25,092 nt of DNA. Source: Cloacibacillus sp. (GTDB lineage Bacteria > Synergistota > Synergistia > Synergistales > Synergistaceae). The stretch is from assembly GCF_020860125.1 (NCBI RefSeq), contig NZ_JAJBUX010000099.1, forward strand, positions 1 to 25,092, written 5' to 3'. Every line of letters begins with the position of its first letter. Position 1 is the stretch's first letter. The position numbers and the translations under genes are program-made. The notes beneath the pieces were generated by a model. The model worked only from the letters and a program-made list of their open reading frames with translations, ran no database searches and had not been told where the DNA came from. Shown here one piece after another: positions 6,402 through 14,680 of this stretch.

Positions 6402-8643
6402 TCGGCTCCACCGCCTGCGCCTCTTCTCCCGCCGCGCCCTCTTTGCCCGGCTTTTTCCATGATACGTAGTCACAGTCGGGATAGCGTTCGCAGCCGTAGA
6501 AGAAACGGCCCTTCATTTTTCCTTTGGTGGTCTTGCGGCGAATCAGCTCGCCCTGGCCGCATTTGAGGCACTTTATGCCGGTGGTCTTAACGATCTTTCT
6601 CGTATATTTGCATTCCGGGTAGCCTGTGCAGGCGATGAATTCTCCGAAACGCCCGCGCTTTACGATAAGCTCATGCCCACATTCCGGACATTTTTCGCCG
6701 ATCAGCTCGGGCTCCGGCCTCATGCTCTCGCCATGCGCGGAGACCTCGTCGACGACCGGTTTGAAGCCCTTCCAGAAGTCGGCCATCAGCTTTTTCCACT
6801 CGATTTCACCGGATTCGACCTGGTCAAGCTCCTTCTCCATCGTCGCTGTGAATCCCTCGTTGACTATCGAGGAGAAGTACCTCACGAGGAAGTTGTTGAC
6901 AAGCCTGCCAAGTTTCGTCGGTATCAGCTTTTTGTCCTCTTCGCCGCGGTCGACATAGCCCCGCAGGGAGAGGGTGTCGATGATCGTCGCGTATGTCGAG
7001 GGACGTCCGATGCCCTTTTCTTCAAGCGCTTTGACAAGTCCGGCCTCGGTGTAGCGCGGCAGAGGCTGCGTAAACTTCTGTTCTTTGACGATCTTCTCTA
7101 TCGCGAGCTCCTCGCCCTTCACCGCCGGTTCCATCGTAATGTCCTTGATGCCGAGCGGATAGACGCGCCCCCAGCCGTCAAAGGTTACGACGACGCCGGA
7201 CTGCTTCATCTGATAGTCGGCGGAGGAACAGACAAGGTTTGTGCGCGCCACGACGGCATCCCTCATCTGGCTTGCGATGAAGCGGCTCCAGATCAGCTCG
7301 TAGAGCCTGTACTGCTCCAGCGTAAGGTAGTCTTTGATGGACTCCGGCGTAAGCATCGGATCAGTCGCGCGTATCGCCTCGTGAGCGTCCTGCGCCTTGC
7401 CCTTTGGCATGTATTCGTTAGGCTTGTCCGGAAGATAATTTCCGCCAAAGCTGTTCGCGATGAAGGCCCGCGAGGACTCAATCGCCTCGGGCGCAAGCCG
7501 CAGGCTGTCGGTACGCATGTAGGTGATGAGCCCCGTGGGGCCGCGTCCCGGTATCTCTATCCCCTCGTAGAGCGCCTGCGCGATGCGCATGGTACGTTTC
7601 GGCGCGAAGCCGCAGCGGCGCGAGGCCTCCTGCTGCAGGGTGCTGGTCTTGAAGGGCGGACTCGGCTGTTTTTTGCTCTCTTTGGTGCTGAAGTCGTCAA
7701 CCGTCAGCCTGCCCGCGCGGATCTCGCCCTCTATTTTAAGCGCCTCTTCCTCGTTGTTTATCGTCAGGGGCTTATTTTTATATTTTTCGACGCGCAGCTT
7801 ATAGCCTCTCTTTTTATCAAGGCTATTCGCGTCGACGTCCATGAGCCAGTATTCTTCCGGTATGAAGCGCTCGATCTCCTCTTCGCGCTCGCAGACGATG
7901 CGCAGCGCCACGGACTGAACGCGTCCGGCGGAGAGTCCGCGCTGGACTTTGTACCAGAGCAGAGGGCTCAGCTCGTAGCCGACGAGGCGGTCAAGTACGC
8001 GGCGCGCCTGCTGGGCCTCTACGAGTTCCATGTTTATCATGTCCGGCTCGGAGATGGCGCTCTTCACGCCGTGCTCCGTGATCTCGTGCATTCTTATGCG
8101 GCACTGCTGCCGCGTATCGATGTCGAGCAGCGAGGCAAGGTGCCAGGCTATCGCCTCTCCCTCACGGTCGGGGTCGGAGGCGAGCAGCGTGCGTTCGCTC
8201 GCGGCGGAGGCTCCCTTTAGGGTCTTTATAAGGTCCGCCTTACCGCGCACCTGGATGTATTCCGGTTCAAAGTCGTGTTCAACGTCGATCGCAAGACGGC
8301 CCTTCGGCAGATCCCGGACATGCCCGACGCTCGCAAGCACCTTGTAGCGGGTACCAAGTATCTTTTCAAGCGTCTTGGCCTTCGCGGGAGACTCCACGAC
8401 CACAAGCGTCTTGCCGTCATACTGGGAAAATTTCTGGCTGCGGGTGGTTTTTGCGGCGCCCTTCTTCGCTGGGGCCTTCTTTTTCGTCGTCATGCCGGCG
8501 CTAGCTTTAGCGGTTTTTGTCGTTTTAGCCGTTTTTTTCACAGTCTCGGCCTTGGTCACCTTTTTGGCAGAGGAGCTTTTGGCGCTCTTCTCAATCTCCT
8601 GCGGAGCGGCCTCGTCCTGTTTTACGGTTTTTTTTGCAGCCAT
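6385..8643 (-). CDS. topA: DNA topoisomerase I
   Basis: A 752-aa type IA topoisomerase that relaxes negative supercoils through a 5'-phosphotyrosine intermediate. The TOPRIM domain begins at TLVVVESPAKAKT (about residue 79) with the metal-binding DPDREGE at 157-163. The catalytic tyrosine is Y375 in GLITYMRTDS. Two C-terminal four-cysteine zinc ribbons are visible (CPEC...CTGYPEC and CLKC...CERYPDC). Unusually, the first 75 or so residues are a Lys/Ala/Thr-rich, low-complexity tail that resembles histone H1-like proteins, before the normal start of the enzyme. The ATG at 8643 has AAAGAGGTG about 9 nt upstream; a GTG at 8655 overlaps that ribosome site and was not used. The start is 19 nt after dprA, as in many bacteria. 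Confidence 0.96.
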   Translation of the reverse strand: MAAKKTVKQDEAAPQEIEKSAKSSSAKKVTKAETVKKTAKTTKTAKASAGMTTKKKAPAKKGAAKTTRSQKFSQYDGKTLVVVESPAKAKTLEKILGTRYKVLASVGHVRDLPKGRLAIDVEHDFEPEYIQVRGKADLIKTLKGASAASERTLLASDPDREGEAIAWHLASLLDIDTRQQCRIRMHEITEHGVKSAISEPDMINMELVEAQQARRVLDRLVGYELSPLLWYKVQRGLSAGRVQSVALRIVCEREEEIERFIPEEYWLMDVDANSLDKKRGYKLRVEKYKNKPLTINNEEEALKIEGEIRAGRLTVDDFSTKESKKQPSPPFKTSTLQQEASRRCGFAPKRTMRIAQALYEGIEIPGRGPTGLITYMRTDSLRLAPEAIESSRAFIANSFGGNYLPDKPNEYMPKGKAQDAHEAIRATDPMLTPESIKDYLTLEQYRLYELIWSRFIASQMRDAVVARTNLVCSSADYQMKQSGVVVTFDGWGRVYPLGIKDITMEPAVKGEELAIEKIVKEQKFTQPLPRYTEAGLVKALEEKGIGRPSTYATIIDTLSLRGYVDRGEEDKKLIPTKLGRLVNNFLVRYFSSIVNEGFTATMEKELDQVESGEIEWKKLMADFWKGFKPVVDEVSAHGESMRPEPELIGEKCPECGHELIVKRGRFGEFIACTGYPECKYTRKIVKTTGIKCLKCGQGELIRRKTTKGKMKGRFFYGCERYPDCDYVSWKKPGKEGAAGEEAQAVEPNDTDM

Positions 8644-8662
8644 CGTTGCGGACACCTCTTTC

Positions 8663-9760
8663 TTACAAATTACTCTTTACGCTGTATCGTCCAGGTGCGG
8701 ACATAAAAACGATCCCTTTTGCTGATAAAAGGGTTATATTTTTTAAAAGGTCAGCGGGGCTCATTTTAACGGCAAGAGATAGCTTGTCAATCGTCATCGC
8801 CCCGTTTTCCGCGAGAGATTTAAAAATCAGACTCTCTTCGGCGGATATTTCTATATTTTTTACGCCGCCGCGCTCCGCCGGGGCGGCAGTATCAACGCCG
8901 CAGGCGCTGAGAAAGACCTCCTCGGATATATAAGGATAGGCCCCGTCGTAAAGCAGACGGTTCGTCCCCTTGGAATTGGCGCCGTATATCTGTCCTGGTA
9001 CCGCCCAAACCTCTCGCCCAAGCTCCAGAGCGAGGCGCGCCGTGATCATCGAGCCGCTTTTGAGCGGCGCTTCGACCACGACGACCCTTTCAGAGAGCGC
9101 GGCTACGATCCGGTTGCGCTGCGGAAAGTGCCAGGGTTTGCCGCGTGAGCCGAGGGGAAACTCCGAGATCAGGGCGCCGCGTTCGGCGATCATCTCGAAT
9201 AATTTCCTGTTGGTGACCGGATAGACAAGGTCCGCGCCGGTGCCGAGCACCGCGAAGGTCTCGCCGCCGTTTTCGCAGCAGGCTCCCTGCGAGCAGCCGT
9301 CGACGCCCCAGGCCCCTCCGCTGATCAGCACGATATCGTGTTCCGCGCAGGCGGCCCCGATCCGTTTGGATACCTCTCTGCCGTAGGCGCTCATGCGGCG
9401 GGTGCCGACGACGCCGATCTTGGTTTTATCAGGCAGTCTTTTAGCGCTTCCCCGCCAGTAGAGAACGAGAGGGGCGTCTTTCAGGTCAAACAGCTCCCGC
9501 GGATAATCTTCGTCGTCCACCGTCAGCAGGCGCACGCCAAGTTCGCCGGCGCGTTCAAGTTCACGCTCCGCCCAGCCGCCGTCGTTCGCGGCGCGTATTT
9601 TCGCGAGCATTTTTTCGCTGAATACCTCTTTCGCGGCATCCGCCCCGGAGGGCCGCCACAGCTCGCACGGCTCGAGACCGAACAAAAGGAACTTGGCAAG
9701 CGCCGCGGCGTTGGCGTTGACGCTGTTCAGCAGCAGCATCAGCTTCAGGCGGTCATCCAT
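8663..9760 (-). CDS. dprA: DNA-processing protein DprA (Smf)
   Basis: A 365-aa member of the DprA/Smf family, which binds incoming single-stranded DNA during natural transformation and loads RecA. A helical N-terminal region (about 1-70) precedes the Rossmann-like core (about 75-285) with GVVGTRR (116-122), FPQRNRIVA (212-220), VVVEAPLKSGSMITA and AVPGQI. The last 65 residues fit the DprA winged-helix domain. The usual SGxARGID motif reads SGGAWGVD (147-154), so the conserved Arg is replaced by Trp. The ATG at 9760 has GGGGAGG 7 nt upstream and overlaps yifB by 16 nt. Being beside yifB (ComM-like), it suggests a DNA-uptake or DNA-processing module, though no uptake-machinery genes are in the window. 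Confidence 0.93.
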   Translation of the reverse strand: MDDRLKLMLLLNSVNANAAALAKFLLFGLEPCELWRPSGADAAKEVFSEKMLAKIRAANDGGWAERELERAGELGVRLLTVDDEDYPRELFDLKDAPLVLYWRGSAKRLPDKTKIGVVGTRRMSAYGREVSKRIGAACAEHDIVLISGGAWGVDGCSQGACCENGGETFAVLGTGADLVYPVTNRKLFEMIAERGALISEFPLGSRGKPWHFPQRNRIVAALSERVVVVEAPLKSGSMITARLALELGREVWAVPGQIYGANSKGTNRLLYDGAYPYISEEVFLSACGVDTAAPAERGGVKNIEISAEESLIFKSLAENGAMTIDKLSLAVKMSPADLLKNITLLSAKGIVFMSAPGRYSVKSNL

Positions 9761-11259
9761 GCGGTCGCCTCCCCTTCACGGTAGCTTATCGCCTCGGCGA
9801 CATGCTTTACCTCTATCTGGGGCGCGCCGTCAAGATCGGCGATCGTCCGTGATATGCGCAGTACGCGCGAAAGGCCGCGCCCCGACAGTTTCACGCCTTT
9901 GAGCGCCTCAAGGATGAAGGCGCGGACGTCGGATTTCATCGAAGCGCTGCGCCGGAGAAATTTTTCCGGTATCTCCGAGTTGCAATGAAAGCCGAAGCCA
10001 GACCAACGTTCGGCCTGTATCCTGCGCGCTTCGGCGACGCGCGCCCGCACAATTTCGCTGCGCTCGCCGCAGTTTCCGCCGAGTGAGACAAGCTCTTCCG
10101 GGGTGAGGCGCGGCACCGCGACGTGCAGATCGATCCTGTCCAGTATCGGGCCGGATAATTTTCGCCGGTAGCGTTCCAGCGAGAACGGAGTGCATATACA
10201 TTGCCGCTCGGAATCCCCCGCGAAGCCGCAGGGACAGGGGTTGCAGGCCGCGACGACAAGCACCTTGGCGGGATAGACTACGCTCCCCGCCGCGCGGCTC
10301 ACCGTTATCGAACCGTCTTCAAGCGGCTGGCGCAGAGCTTCGATCACGTCGCGCTGAAATTCTGGAAATTCGTCGAGAAAGAGTACACCGCGCGAGGCGA
10401 GGCTGATCTCGCCGGGGCGCAGCGCGGAGCCGCCGCCGCAGATCGAGACGGCGCTCGCGGTATGGTGAACGGAGCGGAAGGGGCGTTCGCGGCTGAGCTC
10501 CAAGTTAAGCCCGGCGGTGCTACGCAGCAGCATGACCTCCATCATCTCCGCGTCGGAGAGAGGCGGCAGTATCCCCTTCAGCGCGCGGGCCAGCAGCGTC
10601 TTTCCCGAACCGGGCGAGCCGACGAACAATATATTGTGATGGCCGGCGGCCGCGATCTCAAGCGCGCGTTTCGCGGCGCTCTGCCCTTTGATGTCGGCAA
10701 AATCCGGGTCGGCGGAGACCGCCGTATCCTCGATCTTACGGCCGCTTACCGGCGCGAGCTCTTTTTCTCCGCGCAGGTGCGCGATAATCTCCCGCAGATC
10801 CTCCGCCGCGTAGGCACGCACACCATCCACAAGCGAGACCTCGGCGGCGTTTTCCGCGGGGATAAATAGTTCAATGTTATTTTCTTTGGCAAAAAAGGCG
10901 GCGGGAACAGCCCCCCTTACGCCGCGGAGCCTTCCGTCAAGCGCCAGTTCGCCGATGAAGAGCGAGGGACGGGGCACCGAAAGGTGGCCGGCGGCAGAGG
11001 CCAGCGCGACGGCGATCGGCAGGTCCAGCAGCGCCCCCTCCTTGGGGATGTCGGCGGGCGCGAGGTTTATTGAGACACGGCCGCGAATGTTGACGCCGGC
11101 GGCGCGAAGCGCGGCGCGCACCCGTTCGCGCGCCTCCTTGACGGCGGTGTCGGCAAGGCCGACCACCGAAATCGAGAAGAGGCCTCCCGTTATATCGACC
11201 TCCACCTCGACGGCGACGCCCTTCACCCCGCGCAGTGTAAGACCCGAGACGTTATTCAT
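9745..11259 (-). CDS. yifB: YifB/ComM family Mg-chelatase-like AAA+ ATPase
   Basis: A 504-aa protein. The N-terminal 165 residues form the ChlI-type, Lon-protease-like domain typical of the family. The AAA+ module has Walker A GSPGSGKT (214-221) and Walker B VLFLDE (292-297). A cysteine cluster follows (C339, C342, C344, C354, C356; ACNPCPC...CIC), then a C-terminal Mg-chelatase domain. In Haemophilus and Vibrio, ComM is a hexameric helicase that promotes branch migration during transformation; the same role is inferred here. The start codon overlaps the yraN stop in an ATGA arrangement, indicating coupled translation. Confidence 0.94.
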   Translation of the reverse strand: MNNVSGLTLRGVKGVAVEVEVDITGGLFSISVVGLADTAVKEARERVRAALRAAGVNIRGRVSINLAPADIPKEGALLDLPIAVALASAAGHLSVPRPSLFIGELALDGRLRGVRGAVPAAFFAKENNIELFIPAENAAEVSLVDGVRAYAAEDLREIIAHLRGEKELAPVSGRKIEDTAVSADPDFADIKGQSAAKRALEIAAAGHHNILFVGSPGSGKTLLARALKGILPPLSDAEMMEVMLLRSTAGLNLELSRERPFRSVHHTASAVSICGGGSALRPGEISLASRGVLFLDEFPEFQRDVIEALRQPLEDGSITVSRAAGSVVYPAKVLVVAACNPCPCGFAGDSERQCICTPFSLERYRRKLSGPILDRIDLHVAVPRLTPEELVSLGGNCGERSEIVRARVAEARRIQAERWSGFGFHCNSEIPEKFLRRSASMKSDVRAFILEALKGVKLSGRGLSRVLRISRTIADLDGAPQIEVKHVAEAISYREGEATAWMTA

Positions 11260-11711
11260 ATGATCGGCTCGGTGATGCCGCGGAGATGTTCTATCCGCGG
11301 CTCCCGCCCTTCGGCAAGAATGACGGAGACAAGGTCTATGCGCCAGAAGCCGTTGTAATTGCGCTCCTCGGTCCAGGCGCGTCCGGCAAATATAAGGTTG
11401 GAGAGTTTACGCGGGCCAACGCTCTCCTCCGGGGACATCAGTCTGTTCTCGCCGCGCGTGCGCACCTCGGCAAAGACCAGCTCGTCCCCCTCTTTTGCGA
11501 TGATGTCTATCTCGCAGCGCCCTATTCTTACGTTTCTCTCAATTATTGTGATTCCCTGCGCGGTAAGATAGCCGGCGGCGAGCTCCTCGCCCATACGCCC
11601 CTTGACGAGATGCGGCGCGCTGGGCGGCTCCGCCTCCGAATGTTTCGCGGACGGCGCGCCGCCGCGTTTTGCCTCAAGCTTCAGCGCGTATTCAAGAGAA
11701 CGTTTCGTCAT
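11256..11711 (-). CDS. yraN: YraN family (UPF0102) nuclease-fold protein
   Basis: A 151-aa protein of the YraN/UPF0102 family, which has an endonuclease-like (PD-(D/E)XK) fold; its cellular substrate is unsettled. The family core is clear: KGRMGEELAAGYL, ITIIERNVRIG, CEIDIIAKEGDELVFAEVRTR with the expected E, D and E-x-R positions, and a C-terminal WRIDLVSV. About 35 charged, Pro/Ala-rich residues precede the core, longer than in typical members (about 120 aa). The ATG at 11711 is preferred with AGAGGGG upstream; a TTG at 11720 is possible. It overlaps rnhB by 20 nt. The rnhB-yraN-yifB-dprA order is common among bacteria. Confidence 0.88.
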   Translation of the reverse strand: MTKRSLEYALKLEAKRGGAPSAKHSEAEPPSAPHLVKGRMGEELAAGYLTAQGITIIERNVRIGRCEIDIIAKEGDELVFAEVRTRGENRLMSPEESVGPRKLSNLIFAGRAWTEERNYNGFWRIDLVSVILAEGREPRIEHLRGITEPII

Positions 11712-12288
11712 CGTCGTCAAGCACCCCTCTGAATGAGAGTCTGTGTATCGGTGATGGCCCGTATTTCGCGATCAGGCTTTTATGAAGCACGCTCGGATAG
11801 CCCTTGTGCTTCGCGAACGAATACTGGGGGTAGATACGGTCCATGACCTCCATCACGCGGTCGCGCAGCACCTTCGCGACTATCGAGGCAGCGGCGATCA
11901 CGGGGACGCGGTCGTCGCCCTTGATCACCGGCTTCTGCGGCAGTCCAAGGCCGGGGATCGCCCTGTTGCCGTCCACAAGCACAAGCGACGGCGAAAGCGC
12001 CAGCTGTTCGATGGAACGCTTCATACACCAAAGCGAAGCCTGGAGGATATTTATTTTATCAATGCGCTGTGCGCAGGCGGCCTGCGCGCGCCAGATTATT
12101 CCGGCCTCGCATATCTTCTCAAAGAGCGCCTCGCGGCGCTTGGGAGTCAGTTTCTTTGAATCGCGCAGACCGGCGGAGAGCAGCCAGCGGCGCTGTTCGG
12201 CGGTCAAAATCGCGGCGGCAGCGACCACCGGCCCCGCGAGAGGGCCGCGTCCGACCTCGTCCGTACCGGCGATGATGAGGGCGGGCAC
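11692..12288 (-). CDS. rnhB: Ribonuclease HII
   Basis: A 198-aa RNase HII, which cuts RNA in RNA-DNA hybrids and single ribonucleotides in DNA, using divalent metal. The signature GTDEVGRGPLAGPV supplies D10 and E11; D106 (VDGN) and D143 (VLRDRVM) complete the DEDD active site. The KHKGYPS motif lies further on. Length is normal. The GTG at 12288, two bases past the rbgA stop, has GGGAG about 10 nt upstream and is preferred. A GTG at 12306 inside rbgA would add six residues. Confidence 0.94.
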   Translation of the reverse strand: MPALIIAGTDEVGRGPLAGPVVAAAAILTAEQRRWLLSAGLRDSKKLTPKRREALFEKICEAGIIWRAQAACAQRIDKINILQASLWCMKRSIEQLALSPSLVLVDGNRAIPGLGLPQKPVIKGDDRVPVIAAASIVAKVLRDRVMEVMDRIYPQYSFAKHKGYPSVLHKSLIAKYGPSPIHRLSFRGVLDDDDETFS

Positions 12289-12290
12289 GC

Positions 12291-13124
12291 CTAAAGGCTC
12301 TCCCACAACGGCGGGTCCTGCGGCCGTTCAAGGCTCATCCGCCCGAGTTTGCCGGTCGCGAACGAGTCGATAAATACGCGTCCCGCCGCCTCCATGTCAA
12401 CGGCCCCGCCGGCTTTGAGCCTGCCCAGACGGCGTCCTATGCTTTCGAGAATCTCGTCCGCGGTGCCCTCGGGCTTAACGCCCCACGCCGCCTCAACGCC
12501 GCGCCAGAGGTCTTTGTCTATCATAAATCTTATGCAGTCCTTCGCGTGCTCCTCAAGATTGCCGATGACCTGGCCGCGTGAAGAGCCGATCCACGAGATC
12601 AGCCGATGGGCGCGCGCGTCGCCGTGCGGGTCAAGGATGCCCGGCGAGTCCACGAGCAAAAAGCCCTGCCCCTTGAACCAGGAGACGCCCTTCGTGATCC
12701 CCGGTATGCCGCCAACACGGGCCGCCTTGCGGCCGACGAGCTGGTTTATCAGCATCGACTTGCCGACGTTCGGAGTGCCGACGACCGCCATGCGCAGATC
12801 GCGGAAGGCGGGTTTCTTCTCGGTCAGGACCTTTATTATGCGGCTCATACCGCCCTTACGCAGGTCGAGAGGCCAAGCCTGCAGCCCCTCGCGCTTCAAA
12901 TGATCCACCCAGAGCTTCGTCACCTTTTCGTCGGCGAGATCGGCCTTCGACAGCACGACCATCGTTTCGATCTTCGGCGCGAAGAGCGAAAGCATCGGCG
13001 AGGAGGTAAGACGGGGCGCGCGCGCGTCGCGCACCTCTATCAGCAGGTCGATATTCGCGGCAAGCGCCTCAAGCTGGCGCCTGCCCTTCGCCATATGTCC
13101 CGGATACCAGACGGTACGCGGCAT
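12291..13124 (-). CDS. rbgA: Ribosome biogenesis GTPase RbgA (YlqF)
   Basis: A 277-aa circularly permuted GTPase required for late assembly of the 50S subunit. GTPase motifs occur in the permuted order: G4 at residues 59-62, G1 GTPNVGKS (116-123), G2 T144 in PGITK, and G3 DSPG (159-162). The family N-terminus WYPGHMAKGRRQL and the C-terminal RNA-binding region are present. The G4 motif reads SKAD rather than NKxD, with Ser replacing the usual Asn, so guanine specificity may differ slightly. Its ATG directly abuts the TAG of lepB, so translation is coupled. The rbgA-rnhB pairing is the same in Bacillus. Confidence 0.94.
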   Translation of the reverse strand: MPRTVWYPGHMAKGRRQLEALAANIDLLIEVRDARAPRLTSSPMLSLFAPKIETMVVLSKADLADEKVTKLWVDHLKREGLQAWPLDLRKGGMSRIIKVLTEKKPAFRDLRMAVVGTPNVGKSMLINQLVGRKAARVGGIPGITKGVSWFKGQGFLLVDSPGILDPHGDARAHRLISWIGSSRGQVIGNLEEHAKDCIRFMIDKDLWRGVEAAWGVKPEGTADEILESIGRRLGRLKAGGAVDMEAAGRVFIDSFATGKLGRMSLERPQDPPLWESL

Positions 13125-13640
13125 CTAGTCGAGAAGCCCTATCCGGTTCAGCGGCCAATAACGGAAGACCGCCGGACCACGCATAAAGTTGGCGGGGACA
13201 AAACCCCAGAAACGTCCGTCCTGCGAGTTCGGCCTGTTGTCGCCGAGACAGAAATAACTGTCGGGCGGCACGGTGACGGCGGCCATATTATAGGTATCGG
13301 TATTCTTTACATAAGGCTCGAAGAGCTCCCTGTCATTCACATACACGGTGCCGTTCCTCATCTCCACCTTATCCCCCGGCAGCCCGATGATGCGCTTCAC
13401 AAAATCGCGCCTCGGATCCACGGGATACTTGAAGACGACGATATCGCCGCGTTTAGGCTCCACCTTCGGCAGGTGATACAAAAATTTCAGCACCAGCACA
13501 CGGTCGCCGATCTCAAGCGTCGGAATCATCGAACCGCTCGGAATCCAGAAAGCCTGGATCACGAAGGTCCTCAGGATAAGGGCGAGCACTACCGCCCATA
13601 AAACAGTCTCTATCGTCTCACGCCACCAAGGTTTGGCCAT
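13125..13640 (-). CDS. lepB: Signal peptidase I
   Basis: A 171-aa type I signal peptidase, which removes signal peptides from secreted proteins at the outer face of the cytoplasmic membrane. A single N-terminal membrane segment spans about residues 10-27, as in short Gram-positive SipS types. The catalytic serine is S37 (PSGSMIPTL) and the general base K82 (DFVKRIIGLPGD). The GDNRPNSQDGR motif lies at 133-143. The start has GGAGGT 9 nt upstream. The 56-nt gap to dapF holds an AT-rich TATAAT but no convincing -35 box, so a promoter is only possible. It could act on the Synerg-CTERM protein encoded at 21664-24668. Confidence 0.95.
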   Translation of the reverse strand: MAKPWWRETIETVLWAVVLALILRTFVIQAFWIPSGSMIPTLEIGDRVLVLKFLYHLPKVEPKRGDIVVFKYPVDPRRDFVKRIIGLPGDKVEMRNGTVYVNDRELFEPYVKNTDTYNMAAVTVPPDSYFCLGDNRPNSQDGRFWGFVPANFMRGPAVFRYWPLNRIGLLD

Positions 13641-13696
13641 TACACATTTACCTCCAAAATCTATTACGGATTACAGTTTTGCATTATATTACAAAC

Positions 13697-14536
13697 TCAG
13701 CGCAGCGCCTCGGGCAGAATCGCTATATCCGCGATCATTAGCGCGCCGCCCTCAAGCTTCGGGGATATAAGATCGCTGCCGGAAAATTCAAGGCTCACGC
13801 GGTTCACTCCGCCGGGGTTTATCACCTCGACGCGTTCCCCCGTGATCCCCAGCAGCAGCCCGGCGATCGCGCTCGCCGTGGAACCGGTGCCGCAGGAGAG
13901 CGTCATATCCTCGACGCCGCGCTCATAGGTCATTACGTCGAGCACGCTTGTGCGCTCCAAACTGGGGACGGCGAAGTTGACGTTCGTCCCCTCTGGAAAG
14001 AGGTCGAGCCTGCTGCGTATCGCGCGCCCTACGGAGGCGTACCCCTCGAAGGAATGGCTGCGCTCCCTCTCGAAGATCACCGCGTGCGGCACACCGACGG
14101 TGAGAAAGGTGTAGTTAAACTCGAAACCGTAAACCTCTGCGTGGGCGTCCACAACGGCATCCGAGACCGACACCGGCGCCAGGTCGAGGGTCACGCGCTC
14201 TCCGCAGACAACCGCGTGAACGCTGCCGCCCAGCGTCTCAAAGGTCATATTCTTAGACTTCGCGATCCCCTTTTCAAAGGCAAAACGCGCGATACAGCGC
14301 GCGCCGTTTCCGCACATTTCGCCCTCCGAACCATCACGGTTGAAGAGGCGCATCTTAAAATCGGCCCTCTCCGCGGGCTCCGCGGCGAGGATGCCGTCCG
14401 CCCCGAGCGCCTCCCGGCGGCGGCAGGCCAGACGCGCGGCCTCGGCAAGCGCCGCTCCGTCAAGTGCCAGCGACATATTATCTATGACAAGAAAATCATT
14501 GCCGTTTCCATTCATCTTAGAACAATTTATCATCAT
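13697..14536 (-). CDS. dapF: Diaminopimelate epimerase
   Basis: A 279-aa cofactor-independent epimerase that converts LL- to meso-diaminopimelate for lysine and peptidoglycan synthesis. The two catalytic cysteines are C75 (GEMCGNGARC) and C215 (LSCGTGSTA), each in its family motif; the N-terminal KMNGNGNDF motif is intact. I chose the ATG at 14536 because AAGAAGGG lies 7 nt upstream. A GTG at 14563 would put the ribosome site inside the gene. It is separated from trpA by a strong stem-loop, so it may belong to a different transcript, although it reads in the same direction. Confidence 0.94.
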   Translation of the reverse strand: MMINCSKMNGNGNDFLVIDNMSLALDGAALAEAARLACRRREALGADGILAAEPAERADFKMRLFNRDGSEGEMCGNGARCIARFAFEKGIAKSKNMTFETLGGSVHAVVCGERVTLDLAPVSVSDAVVDAHAEVYGFEFNYTFLTVGVPHAVIFERERSHSFEGYASVGRAIRSRLDLFPEGTNVNFAVPSLERTSVLDVMTYERGVEDMTLSCGTGSTASAIAGLLLGITGERVEVINPGGVNRVSLEFSGSDLISPKLEGGALMIADIAILPEALR

Positions 14537-14594
14537 CAGTCTGCCCTTCTTATAGGGATACACTCATATATGCGGTATTTTAGCACATAACGGC

Positions 14595-14629
14595 GGGGAG
14601 GGCGAAAACAAAAGCATATCGCCCTCCCC
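14595..14629 (-). terminator. Stem-loop after the trp operon
   Basis: A perfect 11-bp stem, GGGGAGGGCGA with TCGCCCTCCCC, and a 13-nt loop lie between the trpA stop and dapF. There is no T run after the stem in either direction, so it is not a classical intrinsic terminator. It could cause partial termination, act as an RNA-stability element at the 3' end of the trp mRNA, or both. A smaller GC hairpin at about 14654-14670 lies nearer to trpA. Confidence 0.4.
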
Positions 14630-14680
14630 ATACTGCCGCTATCTATTTTTACCCGCGCCGCTGCGGGCGCAAATTTGACC

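Noticed and set aside
6673..8220. A 515-codon plus-strand frame opposite topA
   Set aside because: It is the shadow of topA in GC-rich DNA; it has no ribosome site and no recognisable domain, while topA on the other strand is unambiguous.
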